Positions 9,077 to 18,526 are shown, counted from the first letter of the stretch. The stretch: 64,000 nucleotides of DNA from Deltaproteobacteria bacterium (GCA_016190375.1 JACPQR010000015.1:1-64000), one strand, 5' to 3'. The notes: a model not told the origin generated them from the sequence alone. Translations and numbers: made by a program.

Positions 9077-9149
9077 GGGGCTGTAGCTCAGCTGGGAGAG
9101 CGCATGACTGGCAGTCATGAGGCCGAGGGTTCGACTCCCTTCAGCTCCA
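9077..9149 (+). tRNA. tRNA-Ala (anticodon GGC)
   Basis: A 73-nt cloverleaf. The acceptor arm GGGGCTG pairs with CAGCTCC (one G-T wobble), the D arm is GCTC...GAGC, the anticodon loop CTGGCAG sits between CATGA and TCATG and reads GGC, and the T arm is GAGGG/TTCGACT/CCCTT. The discriminator is A; the 3' CCA is not encoded (the sequence continues CTTAG). A short repeat shared with the tRNA-Lys locus follows at 9166. Confidence 0.97.
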
Positions 9150-9165
9150 CTTAGCGCGGAGGCGC

Positions 9166-9195
9166 GAGTGAATCCGCCTTCGCTCCCGTACTGCG
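9166..9195 (+). repeat. Short repeat downstream of tRNA-Ala (copy 1)
   Basis: Positions 9166-9187 are identical to 28878-28899, and the match continues with one single-base indel (TACTGCGC). Both copies lie just 3' of a tRNA gene. No gene is seen between this repeat and 9278. Confidence 0.75.
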
Positions 9196-9277
9196 CGCGC
9201 TGGTGCGATCACGGCGCCCCGGAGTGCCGCGCTCGTGAGCTTCCCCTCTTCTCGTTCCGCCTTCTACCTCGGCTCCA

Positions 9278-9433
9278 CTACCTGGCGCGGCCAAGGCCTG
9301 CCTCGGCGAGGGCGCGGCCGAGCAGCGAGCTGGCGAGCGAACCGCCGATCGCGTAGCGGATCCCGAGCCGCACCAGCGTGGACACGGCCTCGAGGGTGAC
9401 GACGATCGGCTCCGCGAGTCGCTCGTCAGCCAC
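9278..9433 (-). pseudogene. Truncated nucleotidyltransferase (MNT/AbiEii-like) fragment
   Basis: 51 codons from a GTG at 9433 to TAG, overlapping the upstream gene's stop by 8 bases. The translation ends VTLEAVSTLVRLGIRYAIGGSLASS then stops 12 residues later. Full-length relatives of the minimal nucleotidyltransferase fold have a similar GGxxxS start of the active site, followed by a D-x-D catalytic pair and well over 100 more residues. Both catalytic Asp residues are absent here, so the product cannot be an active enzyme. It looks like a deletion remnant of a two-gene module with the gene at 9426-9671. Confidence 0.6.
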
Positions 9434-9671
9434 CCTGCTCCCCAGGGTCCCAGCCGAAGGCGCGAACCATCGTCTCCGGGTCGAAGCGCAATGCCGCGAG
9501 GCGCAGGGCGAGCTCGCGAGGCCCTGCCTGCGGGTGTTCCTCGCGGAGTCTTGCCAACGCGAGCTGTCGCGCCGCGCGAGTCAGCTCGTGGACCCGCCGG
9601 AGCTTCTGCGAGGGGCTCATCCCCCGGTAGGCCTCCAGGAGCATCTGTTCGACTTCGGGGCGCGTGTCCAC
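9426..9671 (-). CDS. Small helical hypothetical protein (partner of the nucleotidyltransferase fragment)
   Basis: 81 aa (MDTRPEVEQMLLEAYRGMSP...). Entirely soluble and predicted helical, with many Arg, Glu and Leu. Similar small genes commonly precede nucleotidyltransferase-fold genes of toxin-antitoxin type, and here the next gene, overlapping by 8 bases, starts like such an enzyme before being cut short. By itself its function is unknown; a TA-like or substrate-adaptor role is an inference from the pairing. Confidence 0.65.
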   Translation of the reverse strand: MDTRPEVEQMLLEAYRGMSPSQKLRRVHELTRAARQLALARLREEHPQAGPRELALRLAALRFDPETMVRAFGWDPGEQGG

Positions 9672-9830
9672 GCCGCCAGTCTACCACCCGCTCGCCCAGC
9701 CCGTGGCTTCGGCCTGAGCTGCCCCGGTCCTGTCCACGCACGTGACCAATGCCTGGAGTCGGATGGCACCCACACCGGACCACCCGGCAATATCCGCGGG
9801 GAAACACGCGCCACTGCTGGGCCGGGACCG

Positions 9831-9846
9831 TGGCAGTGGGCTTGCA
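9831..9846 (+). promoter_or_regulatory. Candidate sigma-54 promoter before the BPI-like lipoprotein
   Basis: TGGCAGTGGGCTTGCA matches the -24/-12 consensus very well: GG and GC are exactly 10 bases apart and the -12 box is TTGCA. The predicted start (about 9857) falls only 2 bases before the chosen ATG at 9859, so the transcript would be nearly leaderless. The match may therefore be fortuitous. Confidence 0.4.
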
Positions 9847-9858
9847 CCACGGGCGGCC

Positions 9859-11622
9859 ATGGTCGCCCTTCGATGGCTGCTCATGTCCCTCGCGGTCGCG
9901 GTCGGGTGCGATGGGAGCATCGGCTTCGTCCCGGCGCCCGGCGCGACCGACGGACTGCCGCCGGGCGCCGGCGATGGGAGCGAGGCCGGCGAAGGCGCGC
10001 CGGCCGGGCCGGCGCCCGTGGTGCGGATCGAGTCGCCCGCGCGCGGCGCGTTCCTCGACGCCGCATCGACATCGGGCATCGAGGTGACGGGAACGGTCGT
10101 CGAAGGACGAGCGGTCGAGGTCAGGGTGAACGGTGCGCTCGCCGACCTAGCGGCGGACGGGACCTTCCGCTTCGTGGACGCTGAGCCGAAGTTCGGAGTG
10201 CACCATCTGCGCGTCGAGGCCGAGGACGCCTCCGGTCGCGTCGGATCGGGAGGGCTGTCCGTCCTGTACGGCACGTTCGAGCCGGCGGAGACCAGGGTGC
10301 CGGACGCCCTCGTCGCGCGGGTCGGGCCGAGCGTGATCTCGGACATCGCGCTCTCGGTGCGCGACCTCGTCAGCGGCGTCGACCTCGAGGCGATGGTGAA
10401 GGCGCAGAACCCCGTGGCGTCGGACTGGTGGGGAACGCTCACCGTCGAGTCCCTCTCCCGGGGTCGCATCCGCGTCGAGCTCGATCCGACGACCGCGGGT
10501 CTGCGACTGGTCGTGGGGATCGCGAACGTCGACGTGGACCTGCACAACGATGCGCCGGGGCCGTGGAACCAGGACGGCTGGGCGCGCGCGGACGAGGCGA
10601 TCCTGGACGGCATCGTCGACGTCTGGGCGACCGATGCCGGCGGAGTCGGCGCGCGGCTCGTCGAATCGTCGGTCGAGCTGGACGGCTTCGACTTCGATGT
10701 CGCCGGCATCGAGGGCGAGTCGCTGGTCAGAGGCATCGTAGGGGACCTGATTCGCGACAAGCTCGAACAGATGGTCCGCGAGCGCGTTCCGCCGCTCATC
10801 GAGGACACCCTCTCGGCGCTCGACCTGTCGCGCCAGATCGAGGTCCGCGGGGCCATGCTCGACCTCGACGTCGGCCTCGGCGCCGTGGAGGTGGACTCGA
10901 CGGGGCTCGAGCTCAGGGCCGACGCGTCCCTGACGGCCGACGAGAACGCAGTCGTTCCCCGCGCTCCAGGGACGCTCAGGACTCCCAGCGAGGCGCCCGC
11001 GCTCGGCTCCGATCGCCTGGTCGCTTCCTTCGCCGACGACATGCTCGACCAGGTGCTCTCGGCCGCGTGGAGCGCCGGCATGCTGGATCTCGAGGTCCCC
11101 GTCTCCAGCGGCTCGGGTCCGGTCACGGTCAGCCTCCTGACGCTGATCCTGCCCGCGCTCTCGGGCCTCGCGCCCGACGACGCTCCCGTGATCGCGACGA
11201 CCGATCCGCTGCTTCCACCGATTGTCACGCTGGACGCCGAGAGCGCGACGCTCTCGATCGGCGAGCTTCACGTCATCCTCGAGGCCGACACCGACGCCGG
11301 CCGCGTCCCGCTCGTCACCGTCGCGCTGAAGATCGACGCCGGCCTGGCCGCCTCGTTCGACGACGGCCAGGTCACGCTGTCGCTCCTGGGCCTGTGGTTC
11401 GATGCCGATCCGGTCGACTCCCCGGCCGGCTTCCCCGAGGGACGCGAGCTCGAGGACCTGCTCCAGAGCGTGGTCGACATGATGGCGCCCGATCTCGAGG
11501 GCACCCTGACCTCGGTGTCGCTGCCGGCGCTCGCCGGGATCCGGCTGGCCGCGTGCGACGCCGCGGCGGACGGCGCGGCGGCCGATTACCTCACGATCGC
11601 CTGCGACACCGAGCACGAGTAA
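9859..11622 (+). CDS. Large lipoprotein with N-terminal Ig-like domain and BPI/TULIP-like helices
   Basis: 587 aa from the ATG at 9859, which begins a signal peptide ending SLAVAVGC (lipobox). After a Gly/Ala-rich linker, residues about 55-140 form an Ig/cadherin-like beta-sandwich of the glucodextranase-B type. The remainder alternates beta strands with an amphipathic helix pair (IRDKLEQMVRERVPPLIEDTL near residue 300) that is reminiscent of tubular lipid-binding (BPI/LBP/CETP) proteins, and ends in another long beta-rich half. Length and architecture suggest an envelope protein that may bind a lipid or glycolipid. The TULIP assignment is from pattern only. Confidence 0.75.
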   Translation: MVALRWLLMSLAVAVGCDGSIGFVPAPGATDGLPPGAGDGSEAGEGAPAGPAPVVRIESPARGAFLDAASTSGIEVTGTVVEGRAVEVRVNGALADLAADGTFRFVDAEPKFGVHHLRVEAEDASGRVGSGGLSVLYGTFEPAETRVPDALVARVGPSVISDIALSVRDLVSGVDLEAMVKAQNPVASDWWGTLTVESLSRGRIRVELDPTTAGLRLVVGIANVDVDLHNDAPGPWNQDGWARADEAILDGIVDVWATDAGGVGARLVESSVELDGFDFDVAGIEGESLVRGIVGDLIRDKLEQMVRERVPPLIEDTLSALDLSRQIEVRGAMLDLDVGLGAVEVDSTGLELRADASLTADENAVVPRAPGTLRTPSEAPALGSDRLVASFADDMLDQVLSAAWSAGMLDLEVPVSSGSGPVTVSLLTLILPALSGLAPDDAPVIATTDPLLPPIVTLDAESATLSIGELHVILEADTDAGRVPLVTVALKIDAGLAASFDDGQVTLSLLGLWFDADPVDSPAGFPEGRELEDLLQSVVDMMAPDLEGTLTSVSLPALAGIRLAACDAAADGAAADYLTIACDTEHE

Positions 11623-11646
11623 CCGGCGAACGCGATATCATGGGCC

Positions 11647-12810
11647 GTGATCGGAAGAGCTCGCCGGCTCGCGCTGTGGCCCGGTCGCGCGGGTCTTCTG
11701 GTCGTCGCGGTCTGCGCGTCGTGCGAGGATCCTCCCGTCAGGAGCGATGGCGAGGACACGCTCGATCGATGCTCCGACGGCCTCGACAACGACCTCGACG
11801 GCCTCGTCGACTGCGAGGATCCGCGCTGCGGCGTCTTCGCGCGCTGCTCGGCGGACGGTGATGCGGATTCGGATTCGGACGGCGATTCGGACAGCGACGC
11901 CGACGGCGACGGTGACTGCGACCCGGTCCTGGCCGCGCTCGAGATACCTGGCGAGGCGATGGGGGTCGCGATCCGGGGCGACTTCGCCTACGTCGCCTCG
12001 GGCGATGACGATGGGCTGGTCGTGGTGGACCTGAGCGTTGCGGCGGCGCCAGAGGTGCGAGGCGGAGCGGATACTCCAGGCCAGGCGTGGGCCGTCGCGC
12101 TGGCGACGTGGGGCGAGTACATCTTCGTGGCCGACGGGGCCTCCGGTCTCGTGGTCGTGAACGTGGGGGACGCCGAGGACCCGAACCTCGTCGGAGAGCC
12201 GGCCTCGACACAGGGCGATGCCCTCGCGATCTGCGTGGACGGAGAGCGGGCCTACGTCGCCGAGGGGATCACCGGAATCGAGATCTTCGACGTCTCCGAC
12301 CCCGAGACGCCCGAGCCCCGCGGAATCCTGTCCAAGGGCTTCTACGCGCAGGACGTCGATGAGGCCGCGGATCTCGCCGTGGTCGCCGGAATCGCCAACA
12401 TCATCCTCGCCGACGTGTCTTCGTCGAGCCAGCCGGAGAGGATAACGACCTTGGGACTGGTCGACGGCGTCAAGAACGTCGTTCTGGACGGCGGGCTTGC
12501 CTGGATCGCTAACGGTCAGGGCGGCCTCAAGGCGGTGAGCCTCGAAGACGAGCAGGCGCCCGGCGTCATCGGTGAGCTCGAAACAGACGGCCTGGCGATG
12601 GGCCTGGCCCGGTTCGGCGACCGGGCGCTCGTCTCGGTCGAGGGCGAGGGCCTGCTCGTCGTGGACGTCTCGCGCCCCGAGGCGCCGAGCCGCCGCGAGA
12701 CCATCGAGGCCCCGTCGCCCGCGTGGCGCGTCGCGGTCTCCGAGACGCTGGCGGTAGCCACGTACGGGCAGAGCGGCATCCTGGTGATCGACCTGGGCTG
12801 TCTTCGCTGA
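11647..12810 (+). CDS. LVIVD-repeat beta-propeller lipoprotein with Asp-rich linker
   Basis: 387 aa from a GTG at 11647, 24 bases after the previous stop. The signal peptide is followed by a Cys (VVAVCASCED), then a DGLDNDLDGLVDCEDPRC metal-binding-like motif and a DGDADSDSDGDSDSDADGDGD linker (about 11856-11920). From residue 95 onward come repeats of about 42 residues with the pattern (A)YVA.G..GL.VVDVSDPE.P, the LVIVD signature that folds as a beta-propeller. It is expected on the outer membrane or cell surface; the ligand is unknown. The linker type recurs in at least six other lipoproteins in this window. Confidence 0.85.
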   Translation: MIGRARRLALWPGRAGLLVVAVCASCEDPPVRSDGEDTLDRCSDGLDNDLDGLVDCEDPRCGVFARCSADGDADSDSDGDSDSDADGDGDCDPVLAALEIPGEAMGVAIRGDFAYVASGDDDGLVVVDLSVAAAPEVRGGADTPGQAWAVALATWGEYIFVADGASGLVVVNVGDAEDPNLVGEPASTQGDALAICVDGERAYVAEGITGIEIFDVSDPETPEPRGILSKGFYAQDVDEAADLAVVAGIANIILADVSSSSQPERITTLGLVDGVKNVVLDGGLAWIANGQGGLKAVSLEDEQAPGVIGELETDGLAMGLARFGDRALVSVEGEGLLVVDVSRPEAPSRRETIEAPSPAWRVAVSETLAVATYGQSGILVIDLGCLR

Positions 12811-12846
12811 CCTGGCTCCCGGATCAGGGCGTATGCTCGCGCCCCG

Positions 12847-14103
12847 ATGAAGCGGCCCAAGCCCAGCTACGTCGTCCGACCGGAGACCGCCGTCCTCACC
12901 CGCGGCTTCGATCCCAGGCTCTCGGTCGGCTCCGCGCGACCCGCGGTCTTCCGCTCGTCGACCTACGTCTTCTCGAGCCCCGAGTCGGCGGCGCGGGCGT
13001 TCGACATCGCGCTGGGACGTGCGCGGCCCGCGGTGGGGGAGAGCGTCGACCTCATCTACTCGCGTCTGTCGCATCCGAACGCGGAGATCCTCGAGGACCA
13101 GATCGTTCCCCTCGAGCAGGGCGCCTCGGCTGCCGCCGTCTTCAACTCGGGCATGGCCGCCATCTCGACACTCTTGCTCACGTTCTGCCCGCCGGGGACG
13201 GCGCTGGTGCACTCCACGCCGCTGTACGGGGGCACGCAGCTCCTGCTCAGGTCGCTCCTGGAGCCGCTCGGCGTGCGGACGATCGCGGTCGACGCCGGCG
13301 ACACGGCCGGCCTCGCCGTGGCGATAGCGTCGACGGCGAAGCTGCGGCTCGTCTTCGTCGAGACGCCGGCGAACCCGACGCTGCGGATGACGGACATCCG
13401 CTCCGCGGTCGAGTCCGCCCGGCGGCATCCGGACGCCCCGCTCGTGGCCGTCGACAACACGTTCCTCGGGCCCTCCTTCCAGCACCCGCTCCAGCTCGGC
13501 GCCGACCTGGCGGTGTACTCCGCGACGAAGTACCTCGCGGGCTTCTCCGACATGCTGGCCGGCGTGGTCCTGGCGCGCGACGGGGGCCTGGTCGCGACCC
13601 TGCGCGGCATGCGGGCGGTGCTGGGCAACATCCTTCAGCCCGACGAGTGCTGGCTGCTCAACACGCGCCTCGTGACGGTGCCGCTCCGCATGAACCGGCA
13701 GAGCAAGAACGCGCAGCGGATCGCGGAGGCCATCGCGTCCCACCCGGCGGTCCGCCGCGTCCACTACCCCTCGCTCGAGACGGATCCCGAGCAGTGCCGC
13801 ATCCGCGACGCGCAGTGCGACTACCCCGGCGGGATCGTGACGCTCGACCTGCACGGCGGCCGCCCCGCGGCGTTCACGTTCCTGCGCGGGCTCCGCATCG
13901 CCAAGAACGCGGTGAGCCTGGGCGGCGTCGAGAGCCTCGCGTGTCACCCGCGCACGACCACCCACTCCGAGATGACGCTCGAGGAGCTCGACCGCGCGGG
14001 CGTGACCGAGGGGATGGTGCGGCTGTCCGTCGGGATCGAGGACTGGCGTGACCTCTTGGCGGACGTCCGGGCGGCGCTCGACGCGATCGCACCGGCGGGT
14101 TGA
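12847..14103 (+). CDS. Cys/Met-metabolism PLP-dependent trans-sulfuration enzyme
   Basis: 418 aa. Fold-type I PLP enzyme of the cystathionine gamma-synthase/beta-lyase/methionine gamma-lyase family. Visible marks: YSRLSHPN (phosphate/substrate side), FNSGMAAIS (PLP-stacking region), ETPANPTLRM, VDNTFLGPSFQHPLQLGADL with the PLP-binding Asp, and YSATKYLAGFSD with the Schiff-base Lys near residue 224. The C-terminus keeps SLGGVESL...RLSVGIED. Which of the reactions (cystathionine synthesis or cleavage, or gamma-elimination of methionine) it performs cannot be settled by eye. It stands alone, with a hairpin at its 3' end. Confidence 0.92.
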   Translation: MKRPKPSYVVRPETAVLTRGFDPRLSVGSARPAVFRSSTYVFSSPESAARAFDIALGRARPAVGESVDLIYSRLSHPNAEILEDQIVPLEQGASAAAVFNSGMAAISTLLLTFCPPGTALVHSTPLYGGTQLLLRSLLEPLGVRTIAVDAGDTAGLAVAIASTAKLRLVFVETPANPTLRMTDIRSAVESARRHPDAPLVAVDNTFLGPSFQHPLQLGADLAVYSATKYLAGFSDMLAGVVLARDGGLVATLRGMRAVLGNILQPDECWLLNTRLVTVPLRMNRQSKNAQRIAEAIASHPAVRRVHYPSLETDPEQCRIRDAQCDYPGGIVTLDLHGGRPAAFTFLRGLRIAKNAVSLGGVESLACHPRTTTHSEMTLEELDRAGVTEGMVRLSVGIEDWRDLLADVRAALDAIAPAG

Positions 14104-14115
14104 AAGAACCGCCGG
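14092..14115 (+). terminator. Hairpin at the 3' end of the PLP-enzyme gene
   Basis: CCGGCGG (14092-14098) pairs with CCGCCGG (14109-14115) around the stop codon. No T-run follows, so it would act as an atypical or weak terminator. Confidence 0.3.
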
Positions 14116-14159
14116 ATCGCGCGAGCATCACTGGATCGACCGAAGCACGGGGGTCCGAC

Positions 14160-15908
14160 ATGACAGACGGCAAGACGAAGCTGCTCCTGGGGATCGCGAT
14201 CGTGGCCGCGTGGCTGGCACCGCCCGAGGCTCGGGCGTGCGGAGGCTTCTTCTGCTCTCAGGTCCCGGTGGACCAGAGCGGCGAGCAGCTCCTGTTCAGC
14301 GTCGAGGACGACGGCACGATCGTCGCTCACGTGATGATCCGCTATCAGGGAGCCGCCGAGGACTTCGCCTGGGTCCTGCCGCTGTCGTCAGAGCCCGAGA
14401 TCACCACGGGCCTCGCATCGATCTTCCCGACGCTGGCGAGCCTGACCGAGCCGAGCTTCTCCCTGAGGGCGGCCGACCCGGTCGGAGAGTGCACGGACTA
14501 CTGGGGAAAAGGCCAGATAGAGCCGGACTCGGCCGACTCGGGCGGCTTCGCCGGCCTGGAAGGCGAGGGTGAGGTCGAGGTCCTGCAGCAGATGGACGTC
14601 GGCCCCTACGCCACGTCGGTGATCCGCTCGAGCGACGCGCAGGCCCTCCTCGACTGGCTGGAGGACAACGACTACGACATCCCCGACGAGGCGCTCCCGC
14701 TGATCCAGGCGTACGTCAACATCGATTACGTGTTCGTCGCCTTGAAGCTCCTCAAGGACCGGTCGGTCGGGGACATCACGCCGGTCGTCCTGCGATTCCC
14801 CGAGGCGGGTCCTTGCATCCCGCTCCGGCTCACGGCGATCGCCGCCACGCCCGACATGCCCGTCACGGCCTACATGCTCGCCCCGCATCGGGTGGTCTCG
14901 ACGAACTTCCTCGACGTCGAGCTGAACCTCGCGGCCATCGACTGGTTCGACTACGGGAGCAACTACCGCGCGGTCGTCACCCGGGCCGTGGACGAGGCGA
15001 CGGGCCTCGCGTTCGTCACCGAGTACGCCGGCTCGAGCGACGTCCTGCAGAACGCCTTCTACCGGGAGGGCCAGTTCGACTTCGACGCCCTCCGGGCCAT
15101 CGAGGATCCCGCCGCCTTCGTACAGGAGCTGCTCGGCCAGGGCTTCCCGCGGGATTCGCAGATGCAGGGAATGCTCAGGCGGTTCATCCCGATGCCGCAA
15201 GAGCTGGCCGACGAGGGAGTGAGCGAGCGGGACTTCTACAACTGCCTCGAGTGTTATCGCGAGTGGCTCGACGAGGTCGACTTCGATCCGGGCGCGTTCG
15301 TCGACGCGCTGTGGGAGGAGATCGCCCAGCCGCTGCAGACGGTCCAGGAGATGGCGGAGCGCCAGCCGTACCTCACGCGACTGTTCACCACCATCTCGGC
15401 CGAGGAGATGATCGTGGACCCGATCTTCCGCGTGAACCCGGACCTGCCGGCCGTCTCGAACCGGCACCAAGCCGAGGTCCAGGCGATCTGTGAAGACGCC
15501 GGCGGCGAGCGGCGCTATCGACTCACGCTGCCGGACGGCACCGTCCTGGTCCTCGACCCGGGCGATCCCGGCTACCCCGGAACGCTCGAGCACGACTGGT
15601 CCGACACGGACGGAGACGGCGTCAACGACGATCCCGGCGAGGTCCCCGAGGGCATGCCGCCGGCGCGGCGTGCCAGTCAGCTCGGCGAGACGGGCGCGGG
15701 CGAGGTCGTGCTCGACTTCGGCGACGAGATCGACCAGGTCATCGACGACCGCTACTCGGGCGAAGTGACGGATGAGAGCGGGGCTCCCGCCGACGAGGCG
15801 GTCCCTCACACCGCGGCCGGCGGAGGTTGCTCGATCGTCGGAGCAGGCCTCGGCGCATGGCCGCTGCTGCTCGCCCTGATCGTCATCCTGCGGCGACGAG
15901 CCGTCTGA
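14160..15908 (+). CDS. DUF2330 secreted protein with MYXO-CTERM-like tail
   Basis: 582 aa from the ATG at 14160 (MTDGKTKLLLGIAIVAAWL), which gives a clear cleavable signal peptide ending in ARA before CGGFFC. The CGGFFCxxxPVDQSGEQ...FSVEDDGTIVAHVMIRYQG opening and the AEDFAWVLPL motif define DUF2330, common in Myxococcota and of unknown function. The C-terminus has a Gly-Gly-Gly-Cys-Ser motif, a hydrophobic helix and RRR (LLLALIVILRRRAV), like MYXO-CTERM sorting signals. It is therefore predicted to be exported and anchored or processed at the cell surface. Confidence 0.87.
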   Translation: MTDGKTKLLLGIAIVAAWLAPPEARACGGFFCSQVPVDQSGEQLLFSVEDDGTIVAHVMIRYQGAAEDFAWVLPLSSEPEITTGLASIFPTLASLTEPSFSLRAADPVGECTDYWGKGQIEPDSADSGGFAGLEGEGEVEVLQQMDVGPYATSVIRSSDAQALLDWLEDNDYDIPDEALPLIQAYVNIDYVFVALKLLKDRSVGDITPVVLRFPEAGPCIPLRLTAIAATPDMPVTAYMLAPHRVVSTNFLDVELNLAAIDWFDYGSNYRAVVTRAVDEATGLAFVTEYAGSSDVLQNAFYREGQFDFDALRAIEDPAAFVQELLGQGFPRDSQMQGMLRRFIPMPQELADEGVSERDFYNCLECYREWLDEVDFDPGAFVDALWEEIAQPLQTVQEMAERQPYLTRLFTTISAEEMIVDPIFRVNPDLPAVSNRHQAEVQAICEDAGGERRYRLTLPDGTVLVLDPGDPGYPGTLEHDWSDTDGDGVNDDPGEVPEGMPPARRASQLGETGAGEVVLDFGDEIDQVIDDRYSGEVTDESGAPADEAVPHTAAGGGCSIVGAGLGAWPLLLALIVILRRRAV

Positions 15909-15930
15909 ACGAGGACCGAGGCGCCGCGGC

Positions 15931-16845
15931 ATGCACGTCCGGGTGTTGATCGTGGCGGCCTTGCTCGGTCCGGGCTGCGGGGACGACGGTGACTCCGTGT
16001 CACGCGACGCGGGCACGCGCGCCGACGCCGCGGGACCGGAAGAGAAGATCGACGCGGCGATCGTGCTCCTCCTTGACGCGGCTGTCGACGCCTCGTACGA
16101 GGACTGCCTCGGGCGGTGCACGGGCGACCTCGAGTGCTGCGACGACGCGTTCGGGATCGGGGTCCGAGGCTGCGTCGATCCGCTGCTCGACAAGGCCAAC
16201 TGCGGCGGCTGCGGCGTCGCCTGTCGCGAGGACCAGGCGTGCCTGATGGGCGCCTGCGGATGCCCGGCCGGGGAGTGCGGCGGGCGGTGCGTCGACCTGG
16301 CGTGGGATCCGAACAACTGCGGGCGCTGCGGCAATGCGTGCCCCGCGGATCGGAAGTGCTTCATCGGGACCTGCCGGAGCTGCGAGGGGACCGGGGGCAT
16401 GGTCTGCGGCGACGAGTGTCCCAGGGTGCTCGAAGACGAGGCGAACTGCGGCGGCTGCGGCGAGGCCTGCGGCGGCGGCGAGGCCTGCGTCGGCGGTGGC
16501 TGCGTCCCCGGGGAGTGCGAGTCCGAGTGCCCCGAGGACTGGGTGTGCTGCGACGACGCGTGGGGCTGGGGCTTCGCCGGATGCACGACGATCGAGTGGG
16601 ACAAGGTGAACTGCGGGGCCTGCGGTACGGCGTGCGACGCCGTCGAGACCTGCGTCCGCGGGCTCTGCGTGCAGAATGACTGCGACGCCGAGTGCGGCTT
16701 CGGGCAGAGCTGCTGCGACTCGGCCTGGGGCGGCTTCGAGGCGAGCTGCACGACCGTCGAGTGGGACCCGACGAACTGCGGAACCTGCGGCACGACGTGC
16801 GAGGCGGACCAGGTCTGCACGGCCGGCGGCTGCCGCGCGCCGTAG
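15931..16845 (+). CDS. Cys-rich lipoprotein with NCGxCG repeats
   Basis: 304 aa; it starts at ATG 15931, 22 bases after the DUF2330 stop. The signal peptide is short with a Cys (LLGPGCGDD). The mature part contains at least five repeats of the type W(D/E)xxNCGxCGxxC....C..G.C, recalling the Stig1-like Cys-rich proteins abundant in myxobacteria, and repeated ECCDDAF/VCCDDAW segments. All cysteines probably pair in disulfides, fitting an extracytoplasmic location. Function is unknown. It is likely co-transcribed with the DUF2330 gene. Confidence 0.8.
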   Translation: MHVRVLIVAALLGPGCGDDGDSVSRDAGTRADAAGPEEKIDAAIVLLLDAAVDASYEDCLGRCTGDLECCDDAFGIGVRGCVDPLLDKANCGGCGVACREDQACLMGACGCPAGECGGRCVDLAWDPNNCGRCGNACPADRKCFIGTCRSCEGTGGMVCGDECPRVLEDEANCGGCGEACGGGEACVGGGCVPGECESECPEDWVCCDDAWGWGFAGCTTIEWDKVNCGACGTACDAVETCVRGLCVQNDCDAECGFGQSCCDSAWGGFEASCTTVEWDPTNCGTCGTTCEADQVCTAGGCRAP

Positions 16846-16849
16846 CCGC

Positions 16850-18525
16850 CTACAGCTGGGCGCGGGCGGTCTTGGGGCGAGCCTCGATCCAGTCCTGAAG
16901 GCCGCGGATCGCGGAGAAGAAGCCGAACCTGTCGTACTCCTTGCGCGGGTCGGCGAGGACCGAGGGGGCCACGATGTCGTACAGCTCCTGCGCGCGGCGG
17001 CCCTGGTCGAGGTCCTCGAATAGCGTGACCATCTCCTCGAGGCGACCGGCGAAGTCGTCCCTGCAGTCCGGGTTCTCGAGGCACCGGCGGCCCATGATCG
17101 GCCGCGGTCCCCACAGCCCGTCGCCCCAGAAGTCGATGTCGCCCAGGAAGACCTGATCGAGGCCCGATGGGATGAACGTGAACAGGTCCGTCGAGGGGTC
17201 GTGGTAGATGCGGAAGTTGTTCGGGGCGTAGGTGTAGCCGTCCCAGTGGTTCAGGATCGACTCGATCGCGGAGAACGTCAGGAAGCGGTCGTAGTCCACG
17301 ATCTCGCGGATCTCGTCGTACCAGGTCTCGTCCGGGGCGAAGTTGACGATGTCGATCAGCTCCGCGAGGTCGTCCGTGCCTTCCGGCGCCTCCTCGTTCG
17401 TGTCGAGGTCGAAGCACCACTCCGAGCCGTCCCAGAAATCGCCGCACGCTCCCTCGTACAGGTCGCCGCTCGCATCGTCGAACCACTGCTCGAGGAGCTC
17501 GGGCGTGTACGACTCCACGTTCGCGTACAGGCCCCACAGCTCGCCGTTGACCCAGACGTTCGCGCCGTTCGCGCGCGGCGCGGGGACGTCCGCGGCCCGG
17601 AAGTACTCGTAGCCGAGCGTCTGGTGCAGGCTCGTCTGGTCCTGCACGCCGTTGTTGAGCGTGAGGTTGCGCAGGCCGTGGAAGCGCTCCGCCTGCTCGC
17701 CGCAATCGTCGTGGTTGAACTTCACCTTGAATGCGGCCTTCCCATCGAGCCCGCGGAACGACCCGATGCTCCCCTTGAGCCGGATGCCTACGCAGTACTC
17801 CGTGTCCTCACCGTCCATGGCGAAGGTGCCCAGCACGTACTCGCGGGGTCCATCCAGTCGCTGAGTCGCCAGCGCGGTCCACGAGTCTCCGGGGATCGCG
17901 AGCCGGAAGGTCGGCACGCGCGAAGGATCGTACACGTCCCACGACTCGAGGTCGGTCCGGAAGGGCACGTCGTCCGACCAGTCCGAGGCTGCCCCCCGCG
18001 CATCGACGTGCCGCACGCGCGCGACGTAGGGGTCGTCCCAGCCGAGCCGGGCACGATCCGCGTGGCTGCCCTCGAACGTGCCCTGCGACAGCCTGGCCCG
18101 CAGGGGATCCGCGGGCGCCTCGATCCGGGCCGCCCACACGCGCTCGGTCGGCTCGCCGTCCTCGACGTCCCTGACCTCGACCTCCGTCGCCGCCCAGCCG
18201 TCGCCGTCGGGATCCGAGTAGCCCGCCACCATCAGATCGAGGTCGGCGACCTCGCGAACGATCGCCTCCGCCCGCGGCACGACCAGGCTCGGCCGATCGG
18301 GCGGCGCGTTCGTGACCGCGTCGTCGCTCGCATCGATGCCGGCATCCACATCTCCGCGCGGGCCGTCCTCGCCGCCACACGAGCCGGCGTTGAGCGCAAG
18401 GAGCACGATCGCGAGTGCTGCGCCCGAGAAATCGCCCGGCGGCGCGCCGCCGTGACGGATCGCGCGGTACCCCCTGGAAGGCCAATGATCGCGCGCGGTT
18501 GGCGACCTGGTGCGTGTCCCCTTCA

Positions 18526-18526
<1 letters not shown>
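16850..18526 (-). CDS. CotH-type kinase-fold lipoprotein
   Basis: 558 aa. The start ATG at 18526 overlaps the stop of the upstream gene in a TGATG, so translation is coupled. The N-terminal region has a hydrophobic stretch ending LLALNAGSCGG (lipobox-like) after an unusually long Arg/Thr-rich head. Residues about 75-170 look like a fibronectin-like domain. The main domain is CotH: FRLAIPGDSW, GIRLKGSIGSF, KAAFKVKFNHDD, LTLNNGVQDQTSLHQTLGYEYF, GLYANVE, and NHWDGYTYAPNNFRIYHDP near the putative metal-binding site. CotH proteins are atypical protein kinases of the spore coat and of bacterial surface proteins. The target here is unknown. Confidence 0.88.

Noticed and set aside
12087..12362. Arg-rich ORFs inside the LVIVD gene and similar ones in most genes.
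   Set aside because: High-GC frame shadows with no support of their own.
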